From contig JAKLKD010000056.1 of the NCBI GenBank assembly GCA_023150845.1, forward strand, positions 1 through 56,358: a stretch of 56,358 nt of DNA, given 5' to 3'. How positions within the stretch are numbered: the first letter of the stretch is position 1; each line of letters opens with the position of its first letter. Both the position numbers and the translations under genes were made by a program. The notes beneath the pieces are model-generated. The model was given only the letters and a program-made list of their open reading frames with translations. It had not been told where the DNA came from and ran no database searches. Shown here piece after piece: positions 25,101-34,300 of the stretch. This DNA is from Myxococcota bacterium. GTDB lineage: Bacteria; Myxococcota_A; UBA796; CAJQPC01.

Positions 25101-25308
25101 CTCGGAGCTGGTGCTCGGCGCCTGGATCCTCGCCGCCGCCGTAGACCCCGCCGACGGCAGCATCCACCGCTTCGTCGCCGGGCGGGGCTTCGTGCCCTGG
25201 ACACCGTCGGAGGGGCCGCCGCCCACCGTGGAGCGCTCCTTGGACTGGATCCCCGACCACGACGCCTTCTGGCCCCCGGCGCTCATCGGCGGAGGCGCCC
25301 ATGTCTGA
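22195..25308 (+). CDS. dabA: Inorganic carbon transporter subunit DabA (DUF2309/UPF0753)
   Basis: 1037 residues, ATG behind GAGGAGG. DabA is a beta-carbonic-anhydrase-like subunit that, with a DabB channel, is thought to hydrate CO2 one way at the inner membrane face, driven by ion flow. The family zinc ligands are all visible: C514 and D516 (FCIDDREEG), H702 ([11 protein letters not shown]) and C717 ([12 protein letters not shown]); the His-Cys spacing of 15 equals that in Halothiobacillus DabA. Other family phrases: [22 protein letters not shown] at the N terminus and [39 protein letters not shown] near the C terminus. It overlaps the next gene by 8 nt. Confidence 0.95.
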   Translation: [1037 protein letters not shown]

Positions 25309-26800
25309 GCTCTCCGCCATGGACCTGCTCCTGAGCGCGGGGCTCCTCGCGCCGCTTGGCGCCGCCGCGCTGATCGGCGTCCCGGCGTCCCTCGGCGAGC
25401 CCCTGCCCGAGCGGGTCGTGAGCCGGGTGAGCCTCGCCGCGCTCACGCTCTCCACCCTGACCTGGATCGCCGAAGGCGCCGCCGCCGTCGCCCGGGGAGG
25501 CGGCCGCCACCTCGTGCTCGCCCCCTGGCTCACGAGCGGCGACTACAAGGTCGAGCTGAGCCTGCACCTCGACGCCCCGGCCCTCGTCTTCGCCGGGCTC
25601 TCGGCCTTGGTCTGCCTCGCCGCGGCGCGCTTCTCCGTGCACTACATGCACCGGGAGCGCGGCTTCTCCCGGTTCTTTGGGCTCCTCGACCTCTTCGCCT
25701 TCGCCATGACGCTCCTCGGCGTGGCGGGCAACGCCGTGCTGAGCTTCGTCGGCTGGGAGCTGGGTGGGCTCTGCTCGGCCCTGCTCATCGCGTTCCACGC
25801 CGAGCGGCCGAGCGCCGGCCTCGGCGGGGTGCGGGCCGTGCTCACCAACCGGGTGGGCGACGTCGGCTTCGCCATCGGCCTCGGCGGGCTCTACCTGGCC
25901 TTCGGCTCTGTGGACTGGGCGGTGATGGAGGCCGGGGCGTCGCGGCTCAGCCCCGGCGCGGCGACGGCCTTGGCGCTGTCGTTCTTGCTGCCGGGGGTCG
26001 TGAAGGCCGGGCTCGCGCCGTTCACGCCTTGGGTGGGGGCGGCGGTTGAAGGCCCCACGCCGTCGAGCGCGCTGTTCTACGGCGCGATCATGGTCCACGC
26101 TGGGCTCTTCTTGGCGATGCGCGCTGGGCCGCTCCTCGCCGTCGCCCCGGCGGCGGCGGCGGTGGCGGTGATCCTCGGCCTCGTGACGGCGGTTGTCGCC
26201 ACGCTCATCGCCAAGGCGGCGACGGACGTGAAGGGCAGCCTCGTGCACGCGGGCGCCGCCCAGCTCGGCGTCGGCTTCGTGCTCGTCGGCCTGGGGCTCA
26301 CCCCGCTGGCGCTGTGGCACCTCGTCGGGCACGCCTTGGTGCGCGGCCTGCAGATGTTCACCGCCCCGGCGGCCTTGGCCCAGCTCCTCGACCGCCCCGT
26401 GGCGGCGGCGAGCCCGACGCTCGCTGAGCGCCCGCGGCTCTACGCCTGGGCCCTGCGGCGCTTCGACATGGAGGCGCTCCATAATTGGTTGGTCGTACAA
26501 CCAACATTACGGATCGCCGAGCTGGCGGCGCGTTTTGACGCCCGCGGCGTAGACGCGGCCTCGGGCCTGCCCGTGAACCCCGAGCTGAGCGTCGAGGAGC
26601 GCCCCCGGCACCCCCACGGGGCGGCCCACGCCTTCGAGCGTCGGCTGATGGACAAGGGGGTGAGCGAGGGGCTGCCTCGGCTCACCCAGACCCTCGGCGC
26701 GCGCCTGCGCCACGTTGAGGCCGTGCTCGCCTCACCCTGGGCCGCGCTCGCCCTCGTGCTCCTCGGCCTGGCCGTGCTGCCGGCCTTGGGAGGTCTGTGA
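25301..26800 (+). CDS. NuoL-like proton-channel subunit, DabB candidate
   Basis: 499 residues, starting inside the dabA end (8-nt overlap, coupled). NuoL/DabB-type helices: E153 in FVGWELGGLCSALLI, K235 in LLPGVVKAGLAPFTPWVGAAVEGPTPSSALFYGAIMVHAGLFL, and AKAATDVKGSLVHAGAAQLGVGFVL with another Lys. The position directly after dabA and the NuoL character make this the best DabB. The last ~110 residues after WALRRFDMEALHNWLVV look like the lateral helix/C-terminal extension, closing with a hydrophobic helix (WAALALVLLGLAVLPAL). Confidence 0.9.
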   Translation: MSELSAMDLLLSAGLLAPLGAAALIGVPASLGEPLPERVVSRVSLAALTLSTLTWIAEGAAAVARGGGRHLVLAPWLTSGDYKVELSLHLDAPALVFAGLSALVCLAAARFSVHYMHRERGFSRFFGLLDLFAFAMTLLGVAGNAVLSFVGWELGGLCSALLIAFHAERPSAGLGGVRAVLTNRVGDVGFAIGLGGLYLAFGSVDWAVMEAGASRLSPGAATALALSFLLPGVVKAGLAPFTPWVGAAVEGPTPSSALFYGAIMVHAGLFLAMRAGPLLAVAPAAAAVAVILGLVTAVVATLIAKAATDVKGSLVHAGAAQLGVGFVLVGLGLTPLALWHLVGHALVRGLQMFTAPAALAQLLDRPVAAASPTLAERPRLYAWALRRFDMEALHNWLVVQPTLRIAELAARFDARGVDAASGLPVNPELSVEERPRHPHGAAHAFERRLMDKGVSEGLPRLTQTLGARLRHVEAVLASPWAALALVLLGLAVLPALGGL

Positions 26801-28392
26801 TGGACATGCTCTCCAACGCCCCGATCCTCAGCGTGCTCTGGATCTGGCCAGCGGCGCTCGCCCTCGTCATCCTCACGCTGCGGAGCCCGCGCTGGTCGTT
26901 GCCCCTGAGCCTCGCGGGCCTCGCCGTCGAGCTGGGCCTCTCCGCGGGGGTGCTCGCCACCTTCTCCCACGCCGAGTCCGGCCTGCAGTTTGAGGAGCTC
27001 GGCCCCGCCCTGGGGCCGGTGAGCCTGCACCTCGGCGTCGATGGCCTCAGCGTCCTGTTCTTGCCCGTCGCCGCGCTGTTGGCGCTCTTGATGACGGTGT
27101 ACGCCCAGCTCGTGAAGAAGGAGCGGGCCGACCGCTGGGCCGCCTGCGTGCTGGGCCTGCTGAGCACGCTCATGCTGCGCATCTGCGCCGTGGACCTCTC
27201 GGTCTTCTGGGTGGCCTCGGCGGTGGAGCTGCCCCTCGTGCTCACGCTCCTCCGGGGCTGGGGCGCGGGCGCCCGCCGAGACGAGGCCGCGGCCCGGGCC
27301 GCGCGGTTCCTCGGGCTCTCTCTCGTCTTGTTCGCCGTCGGCGCCGTGATGCTCGCCGCGGATCACGCCGTGCGTGTCGGGGTCTGGACCTTCGACGCCG
27401 CGGAGCTTGAGCTCAACCCTTCAGGGGGTCGCGTGGGGATGGTCGCCTTCACGCTCCTTTTTCAAGCGCTGGCCTTACGCGCCCCCCTCTTCCCTTGGCA
27501 CGGCTGGCTCTCCGACGTCGTCGCGGAGGGGCCCCTGGTCGGCCTCAACGTCTTCTTGTTGGGCGTGAAGATCGGCACCTTGGGGATGCTGCGCTTCGTC
27601 TTGCCCCTCGCCCCGGACGCCGCGGCGGCCTGGGCGCCCGCCCTGAGCGTCATCGCTGGGGCCGGGATCGTCTACGGCAGCCTCCTCGCCCTGGTGCAGC
27701 CGGACCTGCGCCGGGTGCTCGCGTATGCCGCCGTGGCCCACTCCGGCGTCGTCGTGCTCGGCCTGTTCTCCTTGAATCACGCCGGGCTGGAGGGCGCGAT
27801 CCTGGAGATGCTGAACTTCGGCGTCGCCATCGCCGGGCTCTACTTCGTGACCGGCTTCTTGCAGGCGCGGGTGGGCGAGGTGGCCATGCACCGCCTCGGC
27901 GGGCTGTGGGCCGTCGCGCCGCGGCTGAGCTTCGCGTTCTTGGTGGTGACCTTGGCGGGCATCGGCATGCCGGGCACCTCGGGCTTCGACGCCTTGCACC
28001 TGCTCATCGACGGGGCGGCGGAGGCGCACCACTACGGCGTGGCCTTGGGCCTCGGCCTCGGCACGGTGCTCATCGCCGGGGTGCTGCTCGGCGCCTACCA
28101 GCGGGCGTTCTTGGCGCCGACGCAGGAGACCTTGCCCAGCGGGATGCTCGACCTGCGGCCCGCGGAGATCGGCATCGCCGGGGTGCTCTGCGCGCTCATC
28201 TTCGCCGTGGGGCTCAACGCCCACCCCTGGCTCGACACGATGACCCGGTCCGTGGAGCGGGTGAGCGCTGAGGTGGACCCCCTGGAGCATGAGGAGGAGG
28301 TGGACGACCACGACGACAACAACGACCACGACCACGACGAAGATGACGAGGTGGGCACCCCGTCCCCGAGTCACACCGAGGTGGCGCCATGA
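26800..28392 (+). CDS. NuoM-like proton-channel subunit, second copy, with His/Asp-rich tail
   Basis: 530 residues. The ATG at 26800 overlaps the previous stop (TGATG) and has AGG 6 nt before it, so I prefer it to the GTG one codon earlier. Channel residues: E143 (WVASAVELPLVLTLL) and K257 (LLGVKIGTLGML) are kept, but the TM7 lysine is Arg (R227, LALRAPLFPWHGWL) and the later lysine is also Arg (VQPDLRRVLAYAAVAHSG). Thus its proton path may be altered. The last ~45 residues are a strongly acidic histidine-rich tail (EHEEEVDDHDDNNDHDHDED...), a probable zinc or other metal binder facing DabA, which needs zinc. Confidence 0.88.
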   Translation: MDMLSNAPILSVLWIWPAALALVILTLRSPRWSLPLSLAGLAVELGLSAGVLATFSHAESGLQFEELGPALGPVSLHLGVDGLSVLFLPVAALLALLMTVYAQLVKKERADRWAACVLGLLSTLMLRICAVDLSVFWVASAVELPLVLTLLRGWGAGARRDEAAARAARFLGLSLVLFAVGAVMLAADHAVRVGVWTFDAAELELNPSGGRVGMVAFTLLFQALALRAPLFPWHGWLSDVVAEGPLVGLNVFLLGVKIGTLGMLRFVLPLAPDAAAAWAPALSVIAGAGIVYGSLLALVQPDLRRVLAYAAVAHSGVVVLGLFSLNHAGLEGAILEMLNFGVAIAGLYFVTGFLQARVGEVAMHRLGGLWAVAPRLSFAFLVVTLAGIGMPGTSGFDALHLLIDGAAEAHHYGVALGLGLGTVLIAGVLLGAYQRAFLAPTQETLPSGMLDLRPAEIGIAGVLCALIFAVGLNAHPWLDTMTRSVERVSAEVDPLEHEEEVDDHDDNNDHDHDEDDEVGTPSPSHTEVAP

Positions 28393-29954
28393 ACCCCGCC
28401 GAGCTGATGGCCGCCGACACCGTCGGCTTCCCTTTGCTGAGCCTCCTGCTCATCTTGCCCATCACCTTCGCCGTGCTCGCGCTCTTCGCCAAGGACGGGG
28501 TCCAGGCGCGCTGGGTTGCGCTCGTCGGCGGGATCTTGGAGCTGGCGCTCGCGGGCCTGCCCCTCTTCTTGATCGACCGGGACCACGTCGGCCTGCAGCT
28601 CGTCGAGCGGCATGAGTGGATGCCCTCCCTCGGTGTGATGGCCCAGCTCGGCGTCGATGGCCTCTCCGCGCCCCTGCTCGCGCTCACGGCCCTGGTCACC
28701 CTCGGGGTGATCGCCGTCGGGGCGGGCCCGCAGCAGCGGATGCCCCAGGTGTGGGTCGGCGCGATCTTCACCTTAGAGACGGCGCTCATGGGCGTGTACA
28801 CCGCCCAGGACCTCATCTTCTTCTTCATGTTCTGGGAGATGACCCTCATCCCCCTGCACGTGCTCACCTCGATGTACGGCGTAGGCCGGGAGCGGGGCTT
28901 CGCGGCGAACAAGCTCGTGATGACGATGATGGTCGGCGGCGGGGTGCTGCTGCTGTCCTTCTTGTTGTTCGGGCAGACCCACAGCGAGCTCACCGGCCAG
29001 GGGCTCAGCTTCGACCCGGTGAAGCTCCAGGCCCTAGACATCCCGCTCAGCCGTCAGCTCTTGCTGTTCGGGCTCATGCTCATCGGCTTCGGGTTCAAGG
29101 CGCCGATCTTCCCGTTCCACTCGTGGATGCCCGGGCTCTTGCAGGAGGGCAGCCTCGGCGTCGGTGTGCTCACCATCGGCTTTAAGCTCGGGGTGTATGG
29201 GCTCATCCGGTTTGTGCTGCCCCTGACCCCGGACGCCGTCGTGCTCGCCGCGCCGCTCCTCGCCGTGCTCGGCCTGAGCGGGCTGCTCTACGGCGCCCTC
29301 GTCGCGCTGCGCCAGGCGAGCCTACGCCGGGCCTTGGCCTTCGGGGGGCTCTCCCACGTCGGCTTCGCGCTCGTGGGCCTCGCCTCGCTCAACCCCCAGG
29401 GGGTGCAGGGCGCGGTGATCTGCCTCATCAACATGGCCCTGCTCTCGACGGGCGTGTTCTTGTTGACCGGGTTTGTGTGGCTTCGCACCCGGACGAGCGA
29501 GCTGGATCAGCTCGGCGGGCTCTGGGCGACGATGCCCAAGATGAGCACCTTCTTTGTGCTGCTCAGCGTCGCGGGCCTCGGCCTGCCGGGCACCTCGGGT
29601 TTCATCGGCGAGCACCTCGTGCTCCTCGGCGCGGCCCGGGCGAACCTGGGCTGGGCGCTGCTGCTCGCGGTCGGGGCGGCCTTGGGGGCGGCCTGGACCT
29701 GGCGACTCTTCCAGGGCGCGATCTTTGGGCGCCCACGGGGGGACGCGGCGACGGCCGTGGACCTCCGGCCCCGCGAGCTGCTCTGTGTGGCGCTGCTCGC
29801 GGCGCTCACCCTCGGCGGCGGGCTCGTCCCTGGGCCAGCCTTGGCGCTCACGAAGGCGCCGGTCGAGGCCATCACGACGCGGCTGCACGAGGCGCAGCAG
29901 CGCGCCGAGGCCCGCCAAGGCGAGTGGCTGGCGTCTCTCGGCGTCAACGAATAG
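28389..29954 (+). CDS. NuoM-like proton-channel subunit, third copy
   Basis: 521 residues, overlapping the previous gene by 4 nt (ATGA). Channel residues are complete at the first sites: E150 (FMFWEMTLIPLHVLTSMYG), K237 (GFGFKAPIFPFHSWMP), K266 (GFKLGVYGLIRF); the TM12-region equivalent is Arg (RQASLRRALAFGGLSHVGF). Closest in feel to canonical NuoM of complex I, with a charged C-terminal tail (RLHEAQQRAEARQGEWL). Fourth antiporter-like subunit of the cluster. Confidence 0.9.
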   Translation: MNPAELMAADTVGFPLLSLLLILPITFAVLALFAKDGVQARWVALVGGILELALAGLPLFLIDRDHVGLQLVERHEWMPSLGVMAQLGVDGLSAPLLALTALVTLGVIAVGAGPQQRMPQVWVGAIFTLETALMGVYTAQDLIFFFMFWEMTLIPLHVLTSMYGVGRERGFAANKLVMTMMVGGGVLLLSFLLFGQTHSELTGQGLSFDPVKLQALDIPLSRQLLLFGLMLIGFGFKAPIFPFHSWMPGLLQEGSLGVGVLTIGFKLGVYGLIRFVLPLTPDAVVLAAPLLAVLGLSGLLYGALVALRQASLRRALAFGGLSHVGFALVGLASLNPQGVQGAVICLINMALLSTGVFLLTGFVWLRTRTSELDQLGGLWATMPKMSTFFVLLSVAGLGLPGTSGFIGEHLVLLGAARANLGWALLLAVGAALGAAWTWRLFQGAIFGRPRGDAATAVDLRPRELLCVALLAALTLGGGLVPGPALALTKAPVEAITTRLHEAQQRAEARQGEWLASLGVNE

Positions 29955-29981
29955 CTCTCCAACAACAAACGAGAAGAAAAA

Positions 29982-30656
29982 ATGGCAAGACGATGGCTAC
30001 GCCTCTGTCTGACCCTCGCCGCCATGGCGATGGGCCTCCTGCTCGGTTCCGCGGTGCGCGCTGAGGAGGGCGTGTGGATCGGCTCGTTCAACCAGGTGTC
30101 GCTCAGCGAGGGCACGACGGGGCCGCGGCTCTGGCTCGACCTGCATGATCGGCGCGGGTCCACGGGCACGGTGCACATCGTGCGGCCCGCCTTGGGCTGG
30201 TCCCTCGGTGAGCACACGACGGTCTGGGCGGGCTACGCCTGGGTGCCGACGGTCTTTGACGAGGCGGACACCACCCACGAGCAGCGCATCTGGCAGCAGG
30301 CGATCGTGACCGGCAGCCCCGTGGAGGGCCTGAGCCTGTCGTTCCGGCCGCGTCTTGAGGAGCGCTTCTTGGCGGACGAGGACCTCGCCCTACGCCTGCG
30401 CCTCTTCGGCCGCGCGGGGCTGCGGATGGGGGAGCACTGGGGCCTCGTGGCCTGGGATGAGCTGTTTGTGCAGCTCAACGAGCCCGGCTGGACCGCGCCC
30501 CAAGGCCTCGACCAGAACCGCCTGTTCGTCGGCCCGATGCTGCAGCCGATGCAAGGGGTGCGTGTGGAGGTGGGTTACCTCAACCAGTGGGTGCCGCGCC
30601 CCGACGCGACGGTGTTTAATCACATCGGGGCGATGAACCTCTTCCTGAGCTTCTGA
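29982..30656 (+). CDS. DUF2490 family outer-membrane protein
   Basis: 224 residues. The start has an A-rich leader with GAGAAG before ATG. Signal peptide to about residue 27 (CLTLAAMAMGLLLGSAVRAEE). The rest alternates like a beta-barrel: GVWIGSFNQVSL, TVWAGYAWVPTVFDE, EQRIWQQAIV, SLSFRPRLEERFL, RLRLFGRAGLRM and a terminal F (AMNLFLSF). DUF2490 proteins are predicted outer-membrane barrels of unknown role. It is the last gene of the carbon-uptake operon (27-bp gap) and could be a pore, but this is only context. Confidence 0.8.
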   Translation: MARRWLRLCLTLAAMAMGLLLGSAVRAEEGVWIGSFNQVSLSEGTTGPRLWLDLHDRRGSTGTVHIVRPALGWSLGEHTTVWAGYAWVPTVFDEADTTHEQRIWQQAIVTGSPVEGLSLSFRPRLEERFLADEDLALRLRLFGRAGLRMGEHWGLVAWDELFVQLNEPGWTAPQGLDQNRLFVGPMLQPMQGVRVEVGYLNQWVPRPDATVFNHIGAMNLFLSF

Positions 30657-30662
30657 GCGCGC

Positions 30663-31289
30663 TCATAACAGGTCAGAGAGGGACTCGCAGGGCTGCGCGC
30701 TGAAGCTGCCCTCCAGCGCGTTGTCGCCGTCGAAGTCCAGGTTGAACTGGCCGCCGAGGGCCTCACCTTCGGCGTAGTCCTCAAGCATCAGCTCGCCGTC
30801 GTCGGGGCCGGTGAGGCCGTCAAAGATGCCGTCGCCGTCTTCACACTGGTCCTCGCAGGTGGCCTCGTCGGTGAGGTCGGCGCCGTTCCAAGCGGAGTAG
30901 CCGGCGCTGAAGCCCTCGATCTCGAACTCGCTGCCGGTGAGCTCGTACTTGCCGAGGATGTCGTCATCGAGGATCGCGGTGAAGATGAGGTTCCAGTGGG
31001 CGCCGCCGGGGATGTCGCTGTTGGCCTCGGCGAGGTCTTCGCAGGTCTCCTCGCAGGAGCCCGTGGCGCTGGAGTAGATCGTGTCGAAGACCTCGCAGCT
31101 CCCGCCGACGTCGGAGGTGAGCAGGATGAGCAGCGGGAACTCCCCGACGAAGGGGATCTCGTAGGTCTCGATGTGGTAGTACGACTGCCGAGCGCCGCGC
31201 ACGGGCTCGCCGTCCACGGTGCCGCTGACGCTCTCCGAGCAGGCGGTGAACAGGCCGAGCAGCGAGAGAGCGGTGAGAAGACGGCGCAT
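30663..31289 (-). CDS. Lipoprotein, Asp/Glu-rich, unknown function
   Basis: 208 residues. The ATG at 31289 has AAGGAG upstream and gives a lipoprotein signal (MRRLLTALSLLGLFTAC); the longer frame to 31394 is not credible. The mature protein is acidic and has paired cysteines (GSCEVFDTIYSSATGSCEETCEDL, EATCEDQCEDGDG), with no named domain recognised. Its end is convergent with the DUF2490 gene (6 bp apart, over a GAGCGCGCTC palindrome). Confidence 0.75.
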   Translation of the reverse strand: MRRLLTALSLLGLFTACSESVSGTVDGEPVRGARQSYYHIETYEIPFVGEFPLLILLTSDVGGSCEVFDTIYSSATGSCEETCEDLAEANSDIPGGAHWNLIFTAILDDDILGKYELTGSEFEIEGFSAGYSAWNGADLTDEATCEDQCEDGDGIFDGLTGPDDGELMLEDYAEGEALGGQFNLDFDGDNALEGSFSAQPCESLSDLL

Positions 31290-31390
31290 ACGTTCTCCTT
31301 GAGGTGTAGGACTAGAACGTAGCGGGTTCTCTACGGGGTCGGCAAGGCGAAGACTCGGGAGCGCTGCGCGTCCCCGCCTACACGGCGGGC

Positions 31391-34300
31391 TCACATCCCG
31401 GGCCAGATCCAGACCGCGCCGCGCTGGTTGGCGCTGGTGCTGGTCGTGCCGTAGTCGTGGTAGGCGGTCCCGATGGCGATCTCGACGTCGCCGTCACCGT
31501 CGGCGTCGGGGACGAGCGTCATGCTGGCGCCGATCCAGTCATTGACGTAGGCGCTGGTCCACTGGGCGTCGCCGTCGGTGGTGAGGTCGTAGCTGCCGCT
31601 GATGGGCCCGTACATGAGCCAGACCGCGCCGGAGTAGGTGACGGAGCTGGTGGAGTGCATGTAGCCCGCGATGACGAGGTCTTGGGTGCCGTCGCCGTTC
31701 ACGTCGCCCATGTCCATGGCGGACTCGGTGAGCACGTCCCCGGCCTTGGAGCCGACGATCTTCGCCTCGGCGACGACGGAGGCATTGCCTGAGCTGGGCG
31801 CGGTGAAGAGGTAGACGGCCCCGGCGTCGGCGCCGCCGCCGTCATTGCCTGGGCCCGCCACGATCACGTCGTCGAGTCCGTCACCGTCGGCGTCATCGAC
31901 CATCATCAAGAGCGCGCCGAATGTGTCGCTGGCGGCCTCGCCGGTGATCTTCACGTCGGCGGAGCTCAAGGAGATGCTGCCGGTCACGCCGCCGTACATG
32001 ATGTAGGCGGCGCCCGCGCTGGAGCTGCCGTTGAACGGGGCGCCGATGAGCACGTCGTCGAGGCCGTCACCATCGACGTCTTTGCCACCATCGATGTCGT
32101 AGCCCGCCCAGTTCCCGGTGGCCTCGCCGGTGAAGGTGGTCATGGCGGAGCTGCCGTAGGGGTCGTGGACGGCGACGGAGCCCGCGTAGCTTGAGGTCAT
32201 GACGTTTGAGCAGAGGACCTCGGCGCCGCCGCCCGAGCCGTCATAATCCCCTGCGGTCGCGACCCAGTTGCAGTTGAGGGTGCCGATCTTGCCCGTGTTG
32301 TAGTCGCCGACCGTCGTGCTTCCGCCCAGATAGATGCTGTAGGCGAGGTTGGTGCTGTCACGGCGGATGACGTAGTCGTCGCGGCCGTCGTTGTTGATGT
32401 CCCCGATGTTCTCCGCGGCGCTCCCGAAGTACGAGGACGAGGAGCTGTCGTTGGCGTAGTAGCCAAAGTCGTCGGCTGAGGCGGGCTCGTAGGCGCCCGC
32501 GGTGAAGGGCCCGTAGTACCCGAAGGCCTGGCCCTTGTAGCTGGCGGAGTAGTAGGCCTTGGAGGCGGCGATGATGAGGTCTCCCAGGCCGTCGCCGTTG
32601 AAGTCGCCGCTGATGAGTATCTCGGCCAAGGAGTCCGAGGCGCGGCTGCCATAAATCTTGGTGTCGTAGCCGCTGTTGACGTCGTAGACGCCGGAGTAGC
32701 CCATGCCGGGGCAGGCCTTGTCGGAGCCGTCACAGTCGTTGTCGACGCCGTCGTCGCAGACCTCAGCGTCGGCGGGGCTCACCGACGCGCTGGCGTCGTT
32801 GCAGTCGTCGTCGTTGGTGACGTAGCCCGAGGGGAGGTCGCAGACGGAGGTGGTGCTGGTGGCGCTGCCGTAGGTGTCGGAGTCAGCGTCGCGGTAGTAG
32901 GTGGTCTTTCCGCTGGCGCTGACGCTGGAGTCCGCGTCGTCGGCCTTTCCGTCGCAGTCCTCGTCGGTGTTGCTGGCGTCGCAGACCTCGGTAGCGCCGG
33001 GGTTAATGGACGACTTGGTGTCGTCACAGTCGGTGCTGTTCGTGACGTAGCCGGTGGGCAGGTCGCAGGCCGACGAGGTGGAGGTCGACGAGCCGTAGGT
33101 GTCCGAGTCGGCGTCGCGGTAGTAAGTGGACTTCCCGCTGGCGCTCACGCTCGAGTCGCTGTCGTCGGCGTTCCCATCGCAGTCCTCATCGGTGTTGCTG
33201 CTGTCGCAGACCTCCGTGGCGCCAGGGTTGATGGACGACTTCGTGTCGTCGCAGTCGGTGCTCAGGCTGACGTAGCCGCTGGGCTGGTCGCAGGCTGAGG
33301 TCGTGGAAGAAGAGCTGCCATACGCGTCGCTGTCGGCGTCGCGGTACCAGCTCGTCTTGCCGGTGGCGCTGGAGTCGCTGTCGTCGGTCTTGCCGTCGCA
33401 GTCCTCGTCGGTGTCGCTGGCGTCGCAGACCTCGGTGGCGGCGGGGTTGATGGCGGCGTCGGTGTCGTCGCAGTCGGTGTTGGTGGAGACGGCTCCCGCG
33501 GGCAGGTCACAGGCGGTGGTGCCGGTGGAGGGGTCGCCGTAGGTGTCGCCGTCGTCGTCGGTGTAGCCGGTGGTCTTGCCGCTGGCGGCGGAGTCGAGGT
33601 CGTCGGCTTTGCCGTCGCAGTCTTCGTCGGTGTTGCTGGCGTCGCAGACCTCGGTGGCGCCGGGGTTCACGCTCGCTTTGGTGTCGTCACAGTCGGTGCT
33701 GTCGCTGACATAGCCGCTGGGGGCGTCGCAGACGGTGAGGCTCGTGCTGGAGTCACCGTAGGCGTCGCCGTCGCCGTCCTCGTAGACCTTGCTCTTGCCG
33801 CTGGCGGCGGAATCAAGGTCGTCAGCCTGGCCGTCGCAGTCCTCATCGACGTTTAGGGCGTCGCAGACCTCGGTGGCGCTGGGGTTGGCGGCGGCGTTGG
33901 AGTCGTCGCAGTCCTCGCAGGCGGGCACGCCGTCGGCGTCGTTGTCGTTGTAGCCCGAAGACCCGTCACAGTTGTAGTCGTTGGGGTCGGTGCAGTCGGA
34001 CTCCTCGGCGCCGGGGTAAAACCGGGCGTCGTCGTCGTCGCAGTCCCCACCTTGGGTGACCTCGCCGGGGCCCGGGGCGCAGGCGACCTCCTCGGTGCTG
34101 TCGTCGCCGTAACCATCGCCGTCGCCGTCGAGGTAGACGGCGATCACGTCTTCAGCGTCCTCGTCGGTGTCGCCGTCGCAGTCGTTGTCGAGGCCGTCGC
34201 AGCGCTCATCATTGCCGGGGAAGACCTCGGCCTGGGCGTCGTCGCAGTCGTCGTTGGTGAGCACGGCGTCGGCGGGGGCGTCGCAGGCGAGGATCGGCGC

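Noticed and set aside
20722-29954. Respiratory complex I operon
   Set aside because: Only antiporter-like NuoL/M subunits occur. NuoA-K, N and all peripheral-arm subunits are missing, and dabA lies in the middle.
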